From an uncultured Planctomycetales bacterium (GTDB lineage Bacteria; Planctomycetota; Planctomycetia; Pirellulales; Thermoguttaceae): a stretch of 64,000 nt of DNA. The notes under the pieces are model-generated. The model made no database searches, was not told the origin of the DNA, and worked only from the letters and a program-made list of their open reading frames with translations. The DNA is taken from contig CALARR010000058.1 in the NCBI GenBank assembly GCA_937889015.1, forward strand, positions 1-64,000, read 5' to 3'. Below are positions 18,238 through 26,894 of this stretch, in pieces (position 1 is the stretch's first letter; every line of letters starts with the position of its first letter). Made by a program: the position numbers and the translations under genes.

Positions 18238-18684
18238 CGGCTGGCATGGCCAGTCATTTCTGGTGGCACGCGGTCGACAGGCGGTTCCGCCGTCTGACGG
18301 AACGCAGCGGCCTGGCTTGCCCGGCACTCGATCGAACGGCTGACGCCGTTTTGCTGCTTCTGTGGTGGGGGAGATGGTCCGGAAGTGCCGATCGTGCCGC
18401 GGCGGATTCTTGTTTGCGACGGTCGTTTTTCTTGGAACCGCCGCCGCCTCGGTTACGTATAATGGATCTGGCGCCGGTTGATCTCCTCATCCAATCCGAT
18501 CTTCATCCGGCCCCCTTCAGCCATGCTGCGATAATCGCCTTCCAGGTCCTTTTGTCCCATCTTCTTGGGCTGACCATGTGTGGGCCGTGGATGTCGCCAC
18601 GCAGCAGGTTCTCCGCCGGGCTCGCGAACCGTTGTGCGCGGGCCGGTGTCTGAATTGCGGCTGAGGAAACAAAGGTGAGCCACG
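18238..18684. other. Intergenic region, 447 bases
   Basis: No convincing gene is present. A TATAAT at 18458-18463 has a poorly spaced TTGGAA (20 bases upstream), a weak promoter candidate for the zinc-ribbon gene. The minus strand holds a short open frame ending at 18453 whose last 35 codons, from an ATG at 18560, look more protein-like than typical shadow frames. Confidence 0.5.
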
Positions 18685-18912
18685 ATGGTTTCCGCGTACT
18701 TCTATCAAGAGTGTCCCGTTTGCGGGCGCCCGCTCCAGGTGCGCGTGGAGTACCTGGGCCGCGATGTGATCTGCGAGCACTGCAGCGGGCACTTTCTGGC
18801 CAGCGATCCGGCCCAGCATCCGCACTGGCCGCGTTCGGGCCGGTTGTTGCAGCGGGCGGACGAATTGCTGGCTATTTCTGACTTGCGCCTGGGCCGTGTG
18901 CATCACCCGTGA
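18685..18912 (+). CDS. Small zinc-ribbon protein
   Basis: A 75-residue protein with two CxxC knuckles, Cys10/Cys13 and Cys30/Cys33, in a short zinc-ribbon arrangement (CPVCGRPLQ and VICEHCSGHF). The C-terminal half is helical and has no recognised domain. An AAAGGTGAG stretch precedes the ATG. It may be a small regulator or adaptor; function is unknown. Confidence 0.65.
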   Translation: MVSAYFYQECPVCGRPLQVRVEYLGRDVICEHCSGHFLASDPAQHPHWPRSGRLLQRADELLAISDLRLGRVHHP

Positions 18913-18969
18913 CTGCCGAGCGGTTGCCTGGCGCGCTTCGGTGGTCCGCAACAGCGACGGTGGCGACCG

Positions 18970-19842
18970 TCACACGTCGCACAGATCGACGGCCTGCTTC
19001 AACGAGGCGATCGGATCGGACCCCTTGGGGATGAACTCCTGGCCCACATAGCCCTGGTAGTTCGTCTCGGCGATGGCGCGCATCACGGCCGGATAGTTGA
19101 TTTCCTGGGTATCGTCGATTTCGGCCCGGCCGGGCACTCCGCCGGTGTGGAAGTGACCGATGTACTCGATATTTTTGCGGATCGTGGCGATGAGGTCGCC
19201 TTCCATGATCTGCATGTGGTACACGTCGTAGAGGAGCTTGAAGCGCTCGGAGCCGACCTGGCGGCAGAGTTCCGCGCCCCACTCGGTGTGATCGCACTGG
19301 TAGTCCTTGTGGTTGAGCCGGCTGTTGAGCAGCTCCATCACCACGTTGACCTTGTGCTGTTCGGCGGACTTCATGAGCCGCTTCAGCCCCAGGGCGCAGT
19401 TCTTCAGTCCTTCGTCGTCGGCCTGGCCGGCCCGGTTGCCGGACATGCAGATCACACTGGGCACGCCGGCCGCCGCGGCCTGGGGAAGAAGCTCTTCGAA
19501 ACTGGCCACGAGCTGGTCGTGGTACTCGAGGCGATTGAAGCCCTTGGGGATGCCCATGCCCGCCCCGCTGCCCATGGCGCAGGTCAGGCCGAACTGTTTG
19601 AGGGTGGGCCATTCCTTGGGGCCGGTCAGTTCGATCGACTGGATGCCGATTTGCCTGGCCGCCTGGCAGAGTTCTTCCAGAGAGAGCTTCTTGTAGCACC
19701 AGCGGCAGACGGAATGCTTGATGCGGCCTTTGCGCTGGGTGGGTTCGGCGCCGGTGGCCCAGGTTGCGCGGCCTCCGAGGCTCAACACGCCGGCGGTGGC
19801 CAGGCTGCCCAAGACCGTACGACGATGGATGTGGGTTCTCAT
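18970..19842 (-). CDS. Tat-exported sugar phosphate isomerase/epimerase (hydroxypyruvate isomerase-like TIM barrel)
   Basis: A 290-residue xylose-isomerase-like TIM barrel. The N-terminus has a twin-arginine signal (RRTVLGSLATAGVLSLGG), so the protein probably acts outside the cytoplasm. The barrel has metal-ligand-like acidic segments: a glutamate in NVVMELLN, the DVYHMQIMEG region, and VGQEFIPKG near the end. The opening KHSVCRWCYKKLSLEELC and this layout resemble hydroxypyruvate isomerase-like family members. The substrate cannot be assigned from sequence. Confidence 0.82.
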   Translation of the reverse strand: MRTHIHRRTVLGSLATAGVLSLGGRATWATGAEPTQRKGRIKHSVCRWCYKKLSLEELCQAARQIGIQSIELTGPKEWPTLKQFGLTCAMGSGAGMGIPKGFNRLEYHDQLVASFEELLPQAAAAGVPSVICMSGNRAGQADDEGLKNCALGLKRLMKSAEQHKVNVVMELLNSRLNHKDYQCDHTEWGAELCRQVGSERFKLLYDVYHMQIMEGDLIATIRKNIEYIGHFHTGGVPGRAEIDDTQEINYPAVMRAIAETNYQGYVGQEFIPKGSDPIASLKQAVDLCDV

Positions 19843-19936
19843 GGCAAGGCTCTTGGTTCTCGGTAGACTTGGGGGGATTGGGCTCGTGCCGCGGCGGCGC
19901 GGCCCACGTCGAGTATCTGCGGAACGAGCCGGGAAA

Positions 19937-21217
19937 TCAAGAAGCGCGATTCGGCACGACCAGGATCGCCTTTTCGGGCGAGGTGGGACAGACCGCCTGG
20001 CAGGCCCCGCAGCCCGGGCATTTCTCCGCGTCCACCTTCACGCGTACCAGGTAGTCAACCTCAGAGAAGACCAGCGTGATAGCGTCGTAGGGGCAGTGCC
20101 CCTTGCAGATACCGCACTCGCGGTCCTCGGTCAGCAGGCAGATGACTTCGTTGAACTTGGCCACGCCGATCCGTTGTTGCGGCTTCTCGGACAGATGGAA
20201 AGGGTGAATCGCCCCGCTCGGGCAGACCTCTGCGCAGCGGTTGCAGTTTTCGCGGCAGTAGTCGGTCTCGATTCGCACCACGGGCGCCAGCAGGTGCCAC
20301 ACGCCCTGGGTGCCCAGGTCGGGGTGCAGGATTCCGGCTGGGCAGGCGCGCACGCAGTTTCCACAACGAATGCACTGCCCGGCAAACTGCTCAACATCGG
20401 CGGCTCCGGGTGGCAGCAGTGTCGGAGGCGATTGAGCCCCGGCGCGGCGGGCCACCGCGGCGCCGGCCAGGCCCAGGCCCGCACCCAACAGGGCGCGCCG
20501 CGCCAGGGGCCAGGCGCGAACGTCCTTGGGCCGCGGCGGCAAGGCATCCACGTCGTCGGCATCCTCGGCCTCGTCTTCCACCGTGGCCCGAGCCTGACGC
20601 TGACGGATTAACTTGGCCGGCTGATAGAGCAATTCCTGGGTGGCGCCCAAGGGGCAGATGCGCAGGCACCAGGTTCCGGGCCAGAACAGGCTCAACAACA
20701 GCAGCAGGCCCAGTCCCCCCGCGGACAGCGCGGCCCAGGTTCCGGCTGTCGGCCCGAGTGCAATCCCTAAGGCCCCGGCTAGCAGCGACAAGGGATCGAG
20801 CCAGAGCAGCAGGGGGTAGCCCAGGATCGCGCCGGCCAGGGTCAGGATCACGATCCACTGCCCTACAGGGAACAGCGGAAAGGCACGGCGCGGCCCCCAG
20901 CGGTGCAAATGGCCGGCCTGTTCCAGCAACAGACCGGTGGGGCACAACCAGCGGCAGAAGAACCGCCGCCGCACCAGGACGATCAGCAAGACGGGCAGGG
21001 CCACCAAGAACGCCAGCCCCAGCGATCGTGTGGCGATCGCCCCGGCGATGGCCACGTAGGGGCTGACGGCCAGGGGCACCATCGGCGTCCAGTGCCAGGG
21101 GAGCAACGGCAGCAACAGGACGATCGTGACCGCCAAGGCGATCAGACGGACGATCAGACGGAACGCTGAGTTGCGGCGTCGGGCAGGAGGCACGGTAGGA
21201 AGGGAAGGATTTGCCAC
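19937..21217 (-). CDS. NapH/NapG-like 4Fe-4S membrane protein
   Basis: About 426 residues from GTG 21217. An upstream in-frame ATG (21340) exists, but it would translate a palindromic repeat into SPLPLAGEGAGG, so the shorter start is preferred. The N-terminal half has several transmembrane helices and two cysteine pairs of the NapH type (FFCRWLCPTG and WCLRICPLG). After a twin-arginine-like ARRALLGAGLGLAGAA segment come four ferredoxin-type cysteine clusters (CIRCGNCVRACP, CRENCNRCAEVCP, CGICKGHCP, CPGCGACQAVCP). This suggests a quinol-linked electron conduit in which NapH- and NapG-like parts are fused. No terminal reductase is adjacent, so the acceptor is unknown. Confidence 0.82.
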   Translation of the reverse strand: MANPSLPTVPPARRRNSAFRLIVRLIALAVTIVLLLPLLPWHWTPMVPLAVSPYVAIAGAIATRSLGLAFLVALPVLLIVLVRRRFFCRWLCPTGLLLEQAGHLHRWGPRRAFPLFPVGQWIVILTLAGAILGYPLLLWLDPLSLLAGALGIALGPTAGTWAALSAGGLGLLLLLSLFWPGTWCLRICPLGATQELLYQPAKLIRQRQARATVEDEAEDADDVDALPPRPKDVRAWPLARRALLGAGLGLAGAAVARRAGAQSPPTLLPPGAADVEQFAGQCIRCGNCVRACPAGILHPDLGTQGVWHLLAPVVRIETDYCRENCNRCAEVCPSGAIHPFHLSEKPQQRIGVAKFNEVICLLTEDRECGICKGHCPYDAITLVFSEVDYLVRVKVDAEKCPGCGACQAVCPTSPEKAILVVPNRAS

Positions 21218-21298
21218 AGTTTCGTGATCCCGCCGGGTGTCCTTGGGGCTTGGGGCCGCGATGGGGCTCTGCTTTCGCAAGGTCCCCTCACCCCCGGC

Positions 21299-21324
21299 CC
21301 CCTCTCCCGCAAGCGGGAGAGGGG
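21299..21324. repeat. Perfect palindrome with AA loop
   Basis: A perfect 12-base stem built on CCTCTCCCGC/GCGGGAGAGG encloses an AA loop, with CCCCGGCC-type sequence on the left. Similar palindromes are widespread as intergenic repeats in bacterial genomes. No T-run follows on either side, so it is not called a terminator. It lies between ilvC and the iron-sulphur protein gene. Confidence 0.8.
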
Positions 21325-21392
21325 AGGTGCTGCCGTTCAAGTCCCAGGCTCAGCGCCTAGGTTCAGGCCCGAGGCTTGCGGGGCTCGTCAAC

Positions 21393-22397
21393 TCACACTT
21401 CCTTGGCATTGATCCAGGGCATGAGGCGACGCAGGCGAGCGCCGACCTCTTCGATCGGGTGCTGCCGCTCGCGGCGCCGAACGGCCTTGAACGCCGGGGC
21501 GTTGGCCTTGTTTTCCAGGATCCACTCGCGTGCGAACTGGCCGGTCTGGATCTCGTCCAGGATCTTCTTCATCTCGGCTTTGGTCTGCTCGGTGATGATC
21601 CGCGGGCCGCGCGTGTAGTCGCCGTATTCGGCCGTGTTGGAGACGCTATAGCGCATGTAGTTCAACCCGCCCTGGTAGAACAGGTCCACGATCAGCTTCA
21701 GTTCGTGCATGCACTCGAAGTAGGCCATTTCGGGCTGATAGCCGGCCTCGACCAGCGTTTCGTAGGCCGCCTTGACCAGGGCGCTCACGCCGCCGCACAG
21801 CACCACCTGTTCGCCGAACAGGTCGGTCTCGGTCTCTTCGGCAAAGGTGGTCTCGATCACGCCGGCGCGCGTTCCGCCGATGCCCTTGGCGTAGGCCAGG
21901 GCGATCTTCAAGGCGCTGGGGTCGGTCCCTTCGCCCAACCCCACCAGGCAGGGCACGCCGGCCCCGCGCACGAACTCCGAGCGGACCAGGTGTCCGGGGC
22001 CCTTGGGGGCCACCAGGATCACCGAAACGCCCTTGGGCATGGCGAACTGTCCGAAATGCACGTTGAACCCGTGCGAAGCCACGATCACGTTGCCCGGCTG
22101 CAGGTTGTCGCGGATCTCGTTGCGGAAGACGTCGGGCTGGACCTCGTCGGGCAGCAGGATGGTGATGATGTCGGCCTTCTTCACCGCCTCGGCGGCCGGC
22201 AGCGGTTGGAAGCCGTCCTTGACGGCCAGCTCGTAGTTCGGCGTGCCGGCCAATTCGGCCACGATCACGCTGACGCCGCTGTCGCGCAGGTTCTGGGCGT
22301 GGGCGTGTCCCTGCGAACCGTAACCAAGGATGGCAACCGTCTTTCCCTTGAGCAGGGCCAAGTCCGCGTCTTTGTCGTAGAAAACCTTAGCTGGCAT
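21393..22397 (-). CDS. ilvC: Ketol-acid reductoisomerase
   Basis: The enzyme converts acetolactate or acetohydroxybutyrate to dihydroxy acids in branched-chain amino acid synthesis. The 334 residues are the class I length. The ATG at 22397 is chosen over 22406 because AGGAG lies 10 bases before it but only one base before the first ATG. The Rossmann motif GYGSQGHAHA (25-34), the metal-binding glutamates in GVIETTFAEETETDLFGEQ and ECMHELKLIVD are present. The loop after strand beta2 reads AELAGTPNYEL (47-57), lacking the Arg/Ser pattern usual for NADPH. ilvN is 108 bases upstream; ilvB is absent. Confidence 0.96.
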   Translation of the reverse strand: MPAKVFYDKDADLALLKGKTVAILGYGSQGHAHAQNLRDSGVSVIVAELAGTPNYELAVKDGFQPLPAAEAVKKADIITILLPDEVQPDVFRNEIRDNLQPGNVIVASHGFNVHFGQFAMPKGVSVILVAPKGPGHLVRSEFVRGAGVPCLVGLGEGTDPSALKIALAYAKGIGGTRAGVIETTFAEETETDLFGEQVVLCGGVSALVKAAYETLVEAGYQPEMAYFECMHELKLIVDLFYQGGLNYMRYSVSNTAEYGDYTRGPRIITEQTKAEMKKILDEIQTGQFAREWILENKANAPAFKAVRRRERQHPIEEVGARLRRLMPWINAKEV

Positions 22398-22505
22398 AGT
22401 GCACATACTCCTGAAAAATGGGTGATTCGAGTCATTCGGCGATGTGAAACCGGCCGGCCGAACACGCGCTGCCGGCCCGGGCCGGTTCTGTGGTCCCGCG
22501 CAGGT

Positions 22506-23015
22506 TCATTTCCCCTCGGCCGCGGGAAGATCGCTGCTGTTGGCCCCGCGCACCATGGCGATAATCCCGGTGCGCGCCATCTCGATGATGCCGAAGGGGC
22601 GCATGAGATTGATGAAGGCCTCGATCTTCCGCTCCTGGCCGGCGATCTCGATCATCATCGATTCCGAGGCCATGTCGACCACGCGACCGCGAAAGACCTC
22701 GGCCAACTCGCGGATTTCGCCGCGCCGACCGGGCGGGGCGGTGACCTTGATCAGCATCAGGTCGCGTTCCACATGGTCCTGGGAGCTGACGTCGTCCACG
22801 CCGACCACGGTCACGATCTTCTCCAATTGCTTGCGGACCTGTTCCAAGACCTTGTCGTCGCCCATGACCACGAAGGTCATGCGCGAGATCTTGGGACTCT
22901 CGGTCTCGCCCACCGTGAGGCTGTCGATGTTGTAGCCGCGCGAGGCCAACATGCCGGAAATATGGGACAACACCCCAGGCACGTTCTGCACCAGGGCCGA
23001 AAGCACGTGACGCAT
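22506..23015 (-). CDS. ilvN: Acetolactate synthase small (regulatory) subunit
   Basis: A 169-residue regulatory subunit of acetohydroxyacid synthase. The N-terminal ACT domain (VLSALVQNVPGVLSHISGML, then GYNIDSLTVG) binds valine for feedback control in this family, and the C-terminal domain (about 80-160, FRGRVVDMASESMMIEIAG) is the usual companion. The large catalytic subunit IlvB normally lies immediately upstream; here the upstream gap is followed by an esterase gene. It is probably co-transcribed with ilvC. Confidence 0.94.
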   Translation of the reverse strand: MRHVLSALVQNVPGVLSHISGMLASRGYNIDSLTVGETESPKISRMTFVVMGDDKVLEQVRKQLEKIVTVVGVDDVSSQDHVERDLMLIKVTAPPGRRGEIRELAEVFRGRVVDMASESMMIEIAGQERKIEAFINLMRPFGIIEMARTGIIAMVRGANSSDLPAAEGK

Positions 23016-23282
23016 AGTCGTCGACTCCGAAAAAGGAACGAAACCGCCATCCTACCCCCCAACCTGGGCTTGGACAAGGGGCAATTGCCCGAGGTTCGCC
23101 CTATCGGCCAGCGGATGCCGTGAGACGCACTCCTCAACAGGCCGAAGGGGGCGGATAATGTCACCAGCGAGGGTGGTGTGCAGCGTGGCGAGGCGTGCTC
23201 CGTATGGTTCGAGATCCTTCGTTTCGCTGGATGACCTGGTGTGGACTCAGGATGACCTGGTATGGACTTTTCGCAACAGATC

Positions 23283-24179
23283 CTACTTCGGATAGTCGCG
23301 CCACATCCAGCGCATGACTTCGGGGAAGATCTGGGTGCCGTGGTTGGCGCTGTGCACGCCTTCGCCGAAGACGAACTTGTGGTCGTAGCCTTTCTCCTTC
23401 AGCGCCGCGGCCATGGCCTTGTTGGCCTCGGGCCAGGAACCGAAGTCGTTCACGATGTCGTTGGCCCCGTCCTGCTGGAAGATGCGGATTGGCTTTTTGG
23501 GCGAACTGCGCACGAGTTCGGGATACTGGTTGCCGCCGCGGATGTTGGTGAAGCTGCCCACGGTCGTGAAGCACTTGCGAAACGCGTCGGGGCGCTGCCA
23601 GCACACGGTGAAGGCGCAGATGCCCCCGCTGCTGCTGCCGGCGATGCACCGTCCCTCGGGCGACTTGGTGAGTTTGTACTTCTTGCCCACCTCGGGCAGG
23701 ATCTCTTCCAGCAGGAAGCGCGCGTAATCGTCGCTCAGGGTGTCGTACTCCTTGCTGCGATTGGCGCGCGAGGCCGGCCGGCCGTCGGGGCGCTTGCGCG
23801 GCGCCTCGCCGGGCTTGAGCGGGAAATCGCCCGGCTGGATGAAGATCCCGATGGTCACCGGCATCTGGCGTTTGGCGATCAGGTTGTCGAAGACGATGGG
23901 CGCGTTGTAGAGCACGCGATCCTGGCAGACGAACACGGCCGCCGGCTTGGCGGGCCGATACTGGGCCGGGACGTAGACGGTCACCTCGCGCGTCGTGCCA
24001 GGGAAGATTTCGCTCTTGTCCCAGATGAAGGTTTCCAGCTTGCCCTTGGGCACGCGGGGCTGTTCGATGGAATCGGGCGTGAGCGTCTTGTACTGGTCGT
24101 CAGGCGACGGCGTCTTGGGCTCGGCGGCCAGGCAGACCGTGGCCAGGGGGAGCAGAAACAGCACGGCTTTCCAATTCAT
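23283..24179 (-). CDS. Secreted alpha/beta-hydrolase esterase (enterochelin-esterase-like)
   Basis: A 298-residue protein with a signal peptide (MNWKAVLFLLPLATVCLA). The esterase/D fold is shown by VTVYVPAQYRP near residue 65, the nucleophile elbow AGSSSGG at about 180-186, a late Asp in QDGANDIVND and a His in EGVHSANHG. These give a plausible Ser-Asp-His triad. The family includes enterochelin esterases, feruloyl esterases and acyl-glycan esterases; the substrate cannot be read. Other secreted carbohydrate proteins nearby favour a role in deacylating glycans, by inference only. Confidence 0.85.
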   Translation of the reverse strand: MNWKAVLFLLPLATVCLAAEPKTPSPDDQYKTLTPDSIEQPRVPKGKLETFIWDKSEIFPGTTREVTVYVPAQYRPAKPAAVFVCQDRVLYNAPIVFDNLIAKRQMPVTIGIFIQPGDFPLKPGEAPRKRPDGRPASRANRSKEYDTLSDDYARFLLEEILPEVGKKYKLTKSPEGRCIAGSSSGGICAFTVCWQRPDAFRKCFTTVGSFTNIRGGNQYPELVRSSPKKPIRIFQQDGANDIVNDFGSWPEANKAMAAALKEKGYDHKFVFGEGVHSANHGTQIFPEVMRWMWRDYPK

Positions 24180-24621
24180 GGCGTGACTCCAGGCACGGTG
24201 GACGGCATCCGCAGCAAACCGACTGAGCTACCAGTCTAGCGGATAGAAGGCGGTGGAGCCACAAGCCACGAAAGGGGGCTGGCCTGACAAATGCGCGAAG
24301 CGGGCCAGGGCGAGGAGCACCCCCGCCGGACTACTCCTGCCCTGACCGCACTCCGCACATCGGAATCGAGTGGTCACGTCGCTGGTCCCGGGGCTGGTGG
24401 GCAGGCTTGGCGGCACCCCCGCCGGACTGCCGCGGTCCCGCACCTTTCCCGCCTCCGGGGCCCGTGATTCACTCGCTCCCGTTGTCTTCTTCTCGATACG
24501 AGATCCGTTCTCCGGCAAGTGACAAGACGATCCACGCCACCTCGCAACGGCGAGGCGTTTTTCTTACGGGGGTGGCAGCGACTATTCGAGCTGTCCGGAT
24601 GCTGTAGTCCGGACGCAAGGC
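24180..24621. other. Intergenic region, 442 bases
   Basis: No gene, palindrome or terminator of note is seen. A CACCCCCGCCGGACT segment occurs twice (near 24319 and 24413), a short direct repeat of uncertain meaning. Confidence 0.4.
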
Positions 24622-26232
24622 CTAGTGTGCGCGACGAAGACGCAGACGCCGGTGTCGGCGAGGGAACTTATGGCCGCGAATGGTTCCCTCCATCGAAGCC
24701 TCGCTTGCGGCCGCATCCACTCCAAGCTCCTCTGCCGTGGGAACGACGAAGGGCTTGCGATACTCGCGTGTCAACAGCGCGTCGGCGGCCGGATTGCCGA
24801 TGAACTTCTCCGCGGCCGAATCGATCTTCAGGCATGGGCCGAGCGAGAGGCGTTCCTTCTCGATGTCCACGCCGTTGTCGGCCAGGTGTTTGCGCACGGC
24901 ATCGAAGGTCTCGATGACACTGGGGTCGGCCTGCAGCGCGCCCAGGGCATCGCGGATCTCGGCCGGTGCGACCGGCTTGCCCAAGCGATACGAGATGTTG
25001 CCCAGGTGGCAGAGGGCCGTGGAGTTCACGCCTTGCGAGATCTCGGCGATCTGCTCCTGGCGTTTGCGGCTGCGCACGGCCTGCAGGAAATTGGCAAAGT
25101 GCTGGTCGTCAAGACTGCCGAAGTCTTCGCGGTGCTTGCCCTTGGACTGCGTGACTTCGGTCGATTCGCTGGCGGCGCCGCTAAGTTCCGCCACCACCTT
25201 GCCCTGCAGATCGTAGACCGTGTTGGACTTGGCGCCGCACACCATCCGCCCCTTGGTACCGACAATCACCACCGTGCCGGGGGCAGCGGCGGTCTTCAGG
25301 TTGCGGACCTCCTGCACCACCGTCAGGCCGTTGAAATCATGCACGGCCACTTGGATGTTCGCCGTCTCGCCCGCGTCGTTGAATTGCACACGTCCGCCGT
25401 AGCACAAGACGCTCTTGCCGAGTCCATCCAGGTTGAGGATTTGGCGCATGGTGTCGACGGCGTGGATGCTGTTGTTGCCGATCTCGCCGTTGCCATAGTC
25501 CCAGAACCAGTGCCAGTCGTAGTGGAACTGTTGGCGTTTGACCTTGCCCATCGGCGCGGGGCCGGCCCAGAGGTCGTAGTTCACGCTGGGCGGCACGGGA
25601 TAATCGCCGGCCGGACCGATCGGCTGGCGCAGGCGATAGGTGTAGCAATGTGCCAGCTTGATCTTGCCCAACTTGCCGGCGGCCACATAGCGGGCCGCTT
25701 CCTGGTTGTAGGCCAGCGAACGCTTCTGGGTGCCGGCCTGGCAAATGCGGTTGTACTTGCGCGACACCTGGATCAGTCGCCGCCCTTCGCAGATGTTGTG
25801 GCTGACCGGTTTTTCCAGGTACACGTCCTTGCCGGCCTGCATGGCCCAGATTGCCGCCAGGGCATGCCAGTGGTTGGGCGTGGCTACGGAGACGATGTCC
25901 ACCGTAGGGTCGTCGAAGATTCGCCGCATGTCTTCCACGAACTTCGGCTCGCGCGCCAGCTTGGTACCGAGCTTCTTGGCGCAGGCCTCGCCCACCTCGC
26001 GATCGGCGTCGCAGATGTAGGTCAACTCGCAGTCCGAGCGGTTGGTGAAGGCCCGGATGTGCGATTGCCCGCGCCCGCGGACCCCGATCACGGCTACCGA
26101 CAACTTGTCGTTCGCCGATTTGCCGGGCTTCTCGGCGGCGAAAAGGGGATGGAACGCGCCGGTCACCGCAGCGGCGGATGCGGCCAGCAGACTGTGCTGC
26201 AGAAAATCGCGACGGGTTACTCCGAGTGTCAT
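24622..26232 (-). CDS. Tat-exported Gfo/Idh/MocA family oxidoreductase
   Basis: A 536-residue NAD(P)-dependent sugar or inositol dehydrogenase-like protein. The N-terminus has a twin-arginine signal (TRRDFLQHSLLAASAAAVTG). The Rossmann motif AVIGVRGRGQSH and the family motif YLEKPVSHN near residue 140 are clear. The C-terminal domain carries LAHCYTYRLRQPIG and NNSIHAVDTM segments. The last residues (GHKFPRRHRRLRLRRAH) are unusually basic and Arg-rich, which may mean that the true C-terminus was lost and the frame reads into flanking DNA. Substrate unknown. The next gene upstream is a divergent XylR-like regulator 662 bases away. Confidence 0.9.
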   Translation of the reverse strand: MTLGVTRRDFLQHSLLAASAAAVTGAFHPLFAAEKPGKSANDKLSVAVIGVRGRGQSHIRAFTNRSDCELTYICDADREVGEACAKKLGTKLAREPKFVEDMRRIFDDPTVDIVSVATPNHWHALAAIWAMQAGKDVYLEKPVSHNICEGRRLIQVSRKYNRICQAGTQKRSLAYNQEAARYVAAGKLGKIKLAHCYTYRLRQPIGPAGDYPVPPSVNYDLWAGPAPMGKVKRQQFHYDWHWFWDYGNGEIGNNSIHAVDTMRQILNLDGLGKSVLCYGGRVQFNDAGETANIQVAVHDFNGLTVVQEVRNLKTAAAPGTVVIVGTKGRMVCGAKSNTVYDLQGKVVAELSGAASESTEVTQSKGKHREDFGSLDDQHFANFLQAVRSRKRQEQIAEISQGVNSTALCHLGNISYRLGKPVAPAEIRDALGALQADPSVIETFDAVRKHLADNGVDIEKERLSLGPCLKIDSAAEKFIGNPAADALLTREYRKPFVVPTAEELGVDAAASEASMEGTIRGHKFPRRHRRLRLRRAH

Positions 26233-26894
26233 CTGTCGCCCTCTGAGAGAATGGTGTGTCGTTGGGGATTCCTAGTCATCCACGGCACATTGTCGCGGCC
26301 GGTCTTTCCGGACACAAGCGGCGCGGTGGCACGGTTTCAGGCGAAGAAATATAGCGCTGGTTGTCGTATTGGATCTGGTAATAGTCCGCGGTTCCGCGCT
26401 TGTGCAACGGGTCACGGCAGGCCTTGCTGCCAGGACCTCCGCGGCCTCCGCACGGCGGCACAAGGACGCCCCGGTCCAGGCATGGGCAGCGGCCGGGAAT
26501 CATCCGTGCCAGACGTCATTGCGTTCCTTGTGGGGGGGGGCGGTGGGCCGGCGAAACGGTTGGGATTGGCTTGGATCTCACGGCCAGGGGCATTATCGAG
26601 CCGAAATGTAGCCTAAATCTGACCTGTTTGGCCCGCAAGTACGCGGTCGCGCAATCCAGTACGCGTTTGCGCAATGCAGAGTCTACCCCCCGATGTTGTG
26701 GGATCGCTTGCCAGGAATGGTTGGCACGAGTCCGGGTCGCACATTATGTTAGACCTATCCCAGAACGATCCCAGCCACGTCGGGCGGCCCAGCGGGACGG
26801 AGCTGTCGACAGGATTGGGGCCGGCATTTGGAATCGAGCCGGTCGGTTCCCGGGTTGGACGACGACGCATCCTGTGCTGAGAGCTTCTACGCCG
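26233..26894. other. Divergent intergenic region, 662 bases
   Basis: This gap separates the leftward oxidoreductase and the rightward XylR-like gene. It contains a reverse R1 element (26756-26825) and a G-run at 26531-26540. A clear operator or promoter was not found. An open frame runs into it from the XylR gene, but its composition does not look coding. Confidence 0.5.
26756..26825 (-). repeat. Dispersed element R1, copy C (reverse)
   Basis: On the minus strand it reads CCTGTCGACAGCTCC followed by GGGCCGCCCGACGTGGC and GGGATCGTTCTGGGAT, matching R1 copies A, B and E. It is inverted relative to copy D, which sits on the other side of the XylR-like gene. Confidence 0.75.

Noticed and set aside
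18246..18653. 135-residue plus-strand frame in the 18238-18684 gap
   Set aside because: The composition is Arg/Cys/Trp-rich and it has no domain or ribosome site; it is left out.
21217..21340. Longer start for the Fe-S protein (SPLPLAGEGAGG leader)
   Set aside because: The leader is a translation of the palindromic repeat, which is typical of intergenic DNA and not of protein.
23161..23649. Minus-strand 162-residue frame overlapping the esterase
   Set aside because: It reads the esterase in a different frame and continues into the gap; the esterase has the signal peptide and triad.
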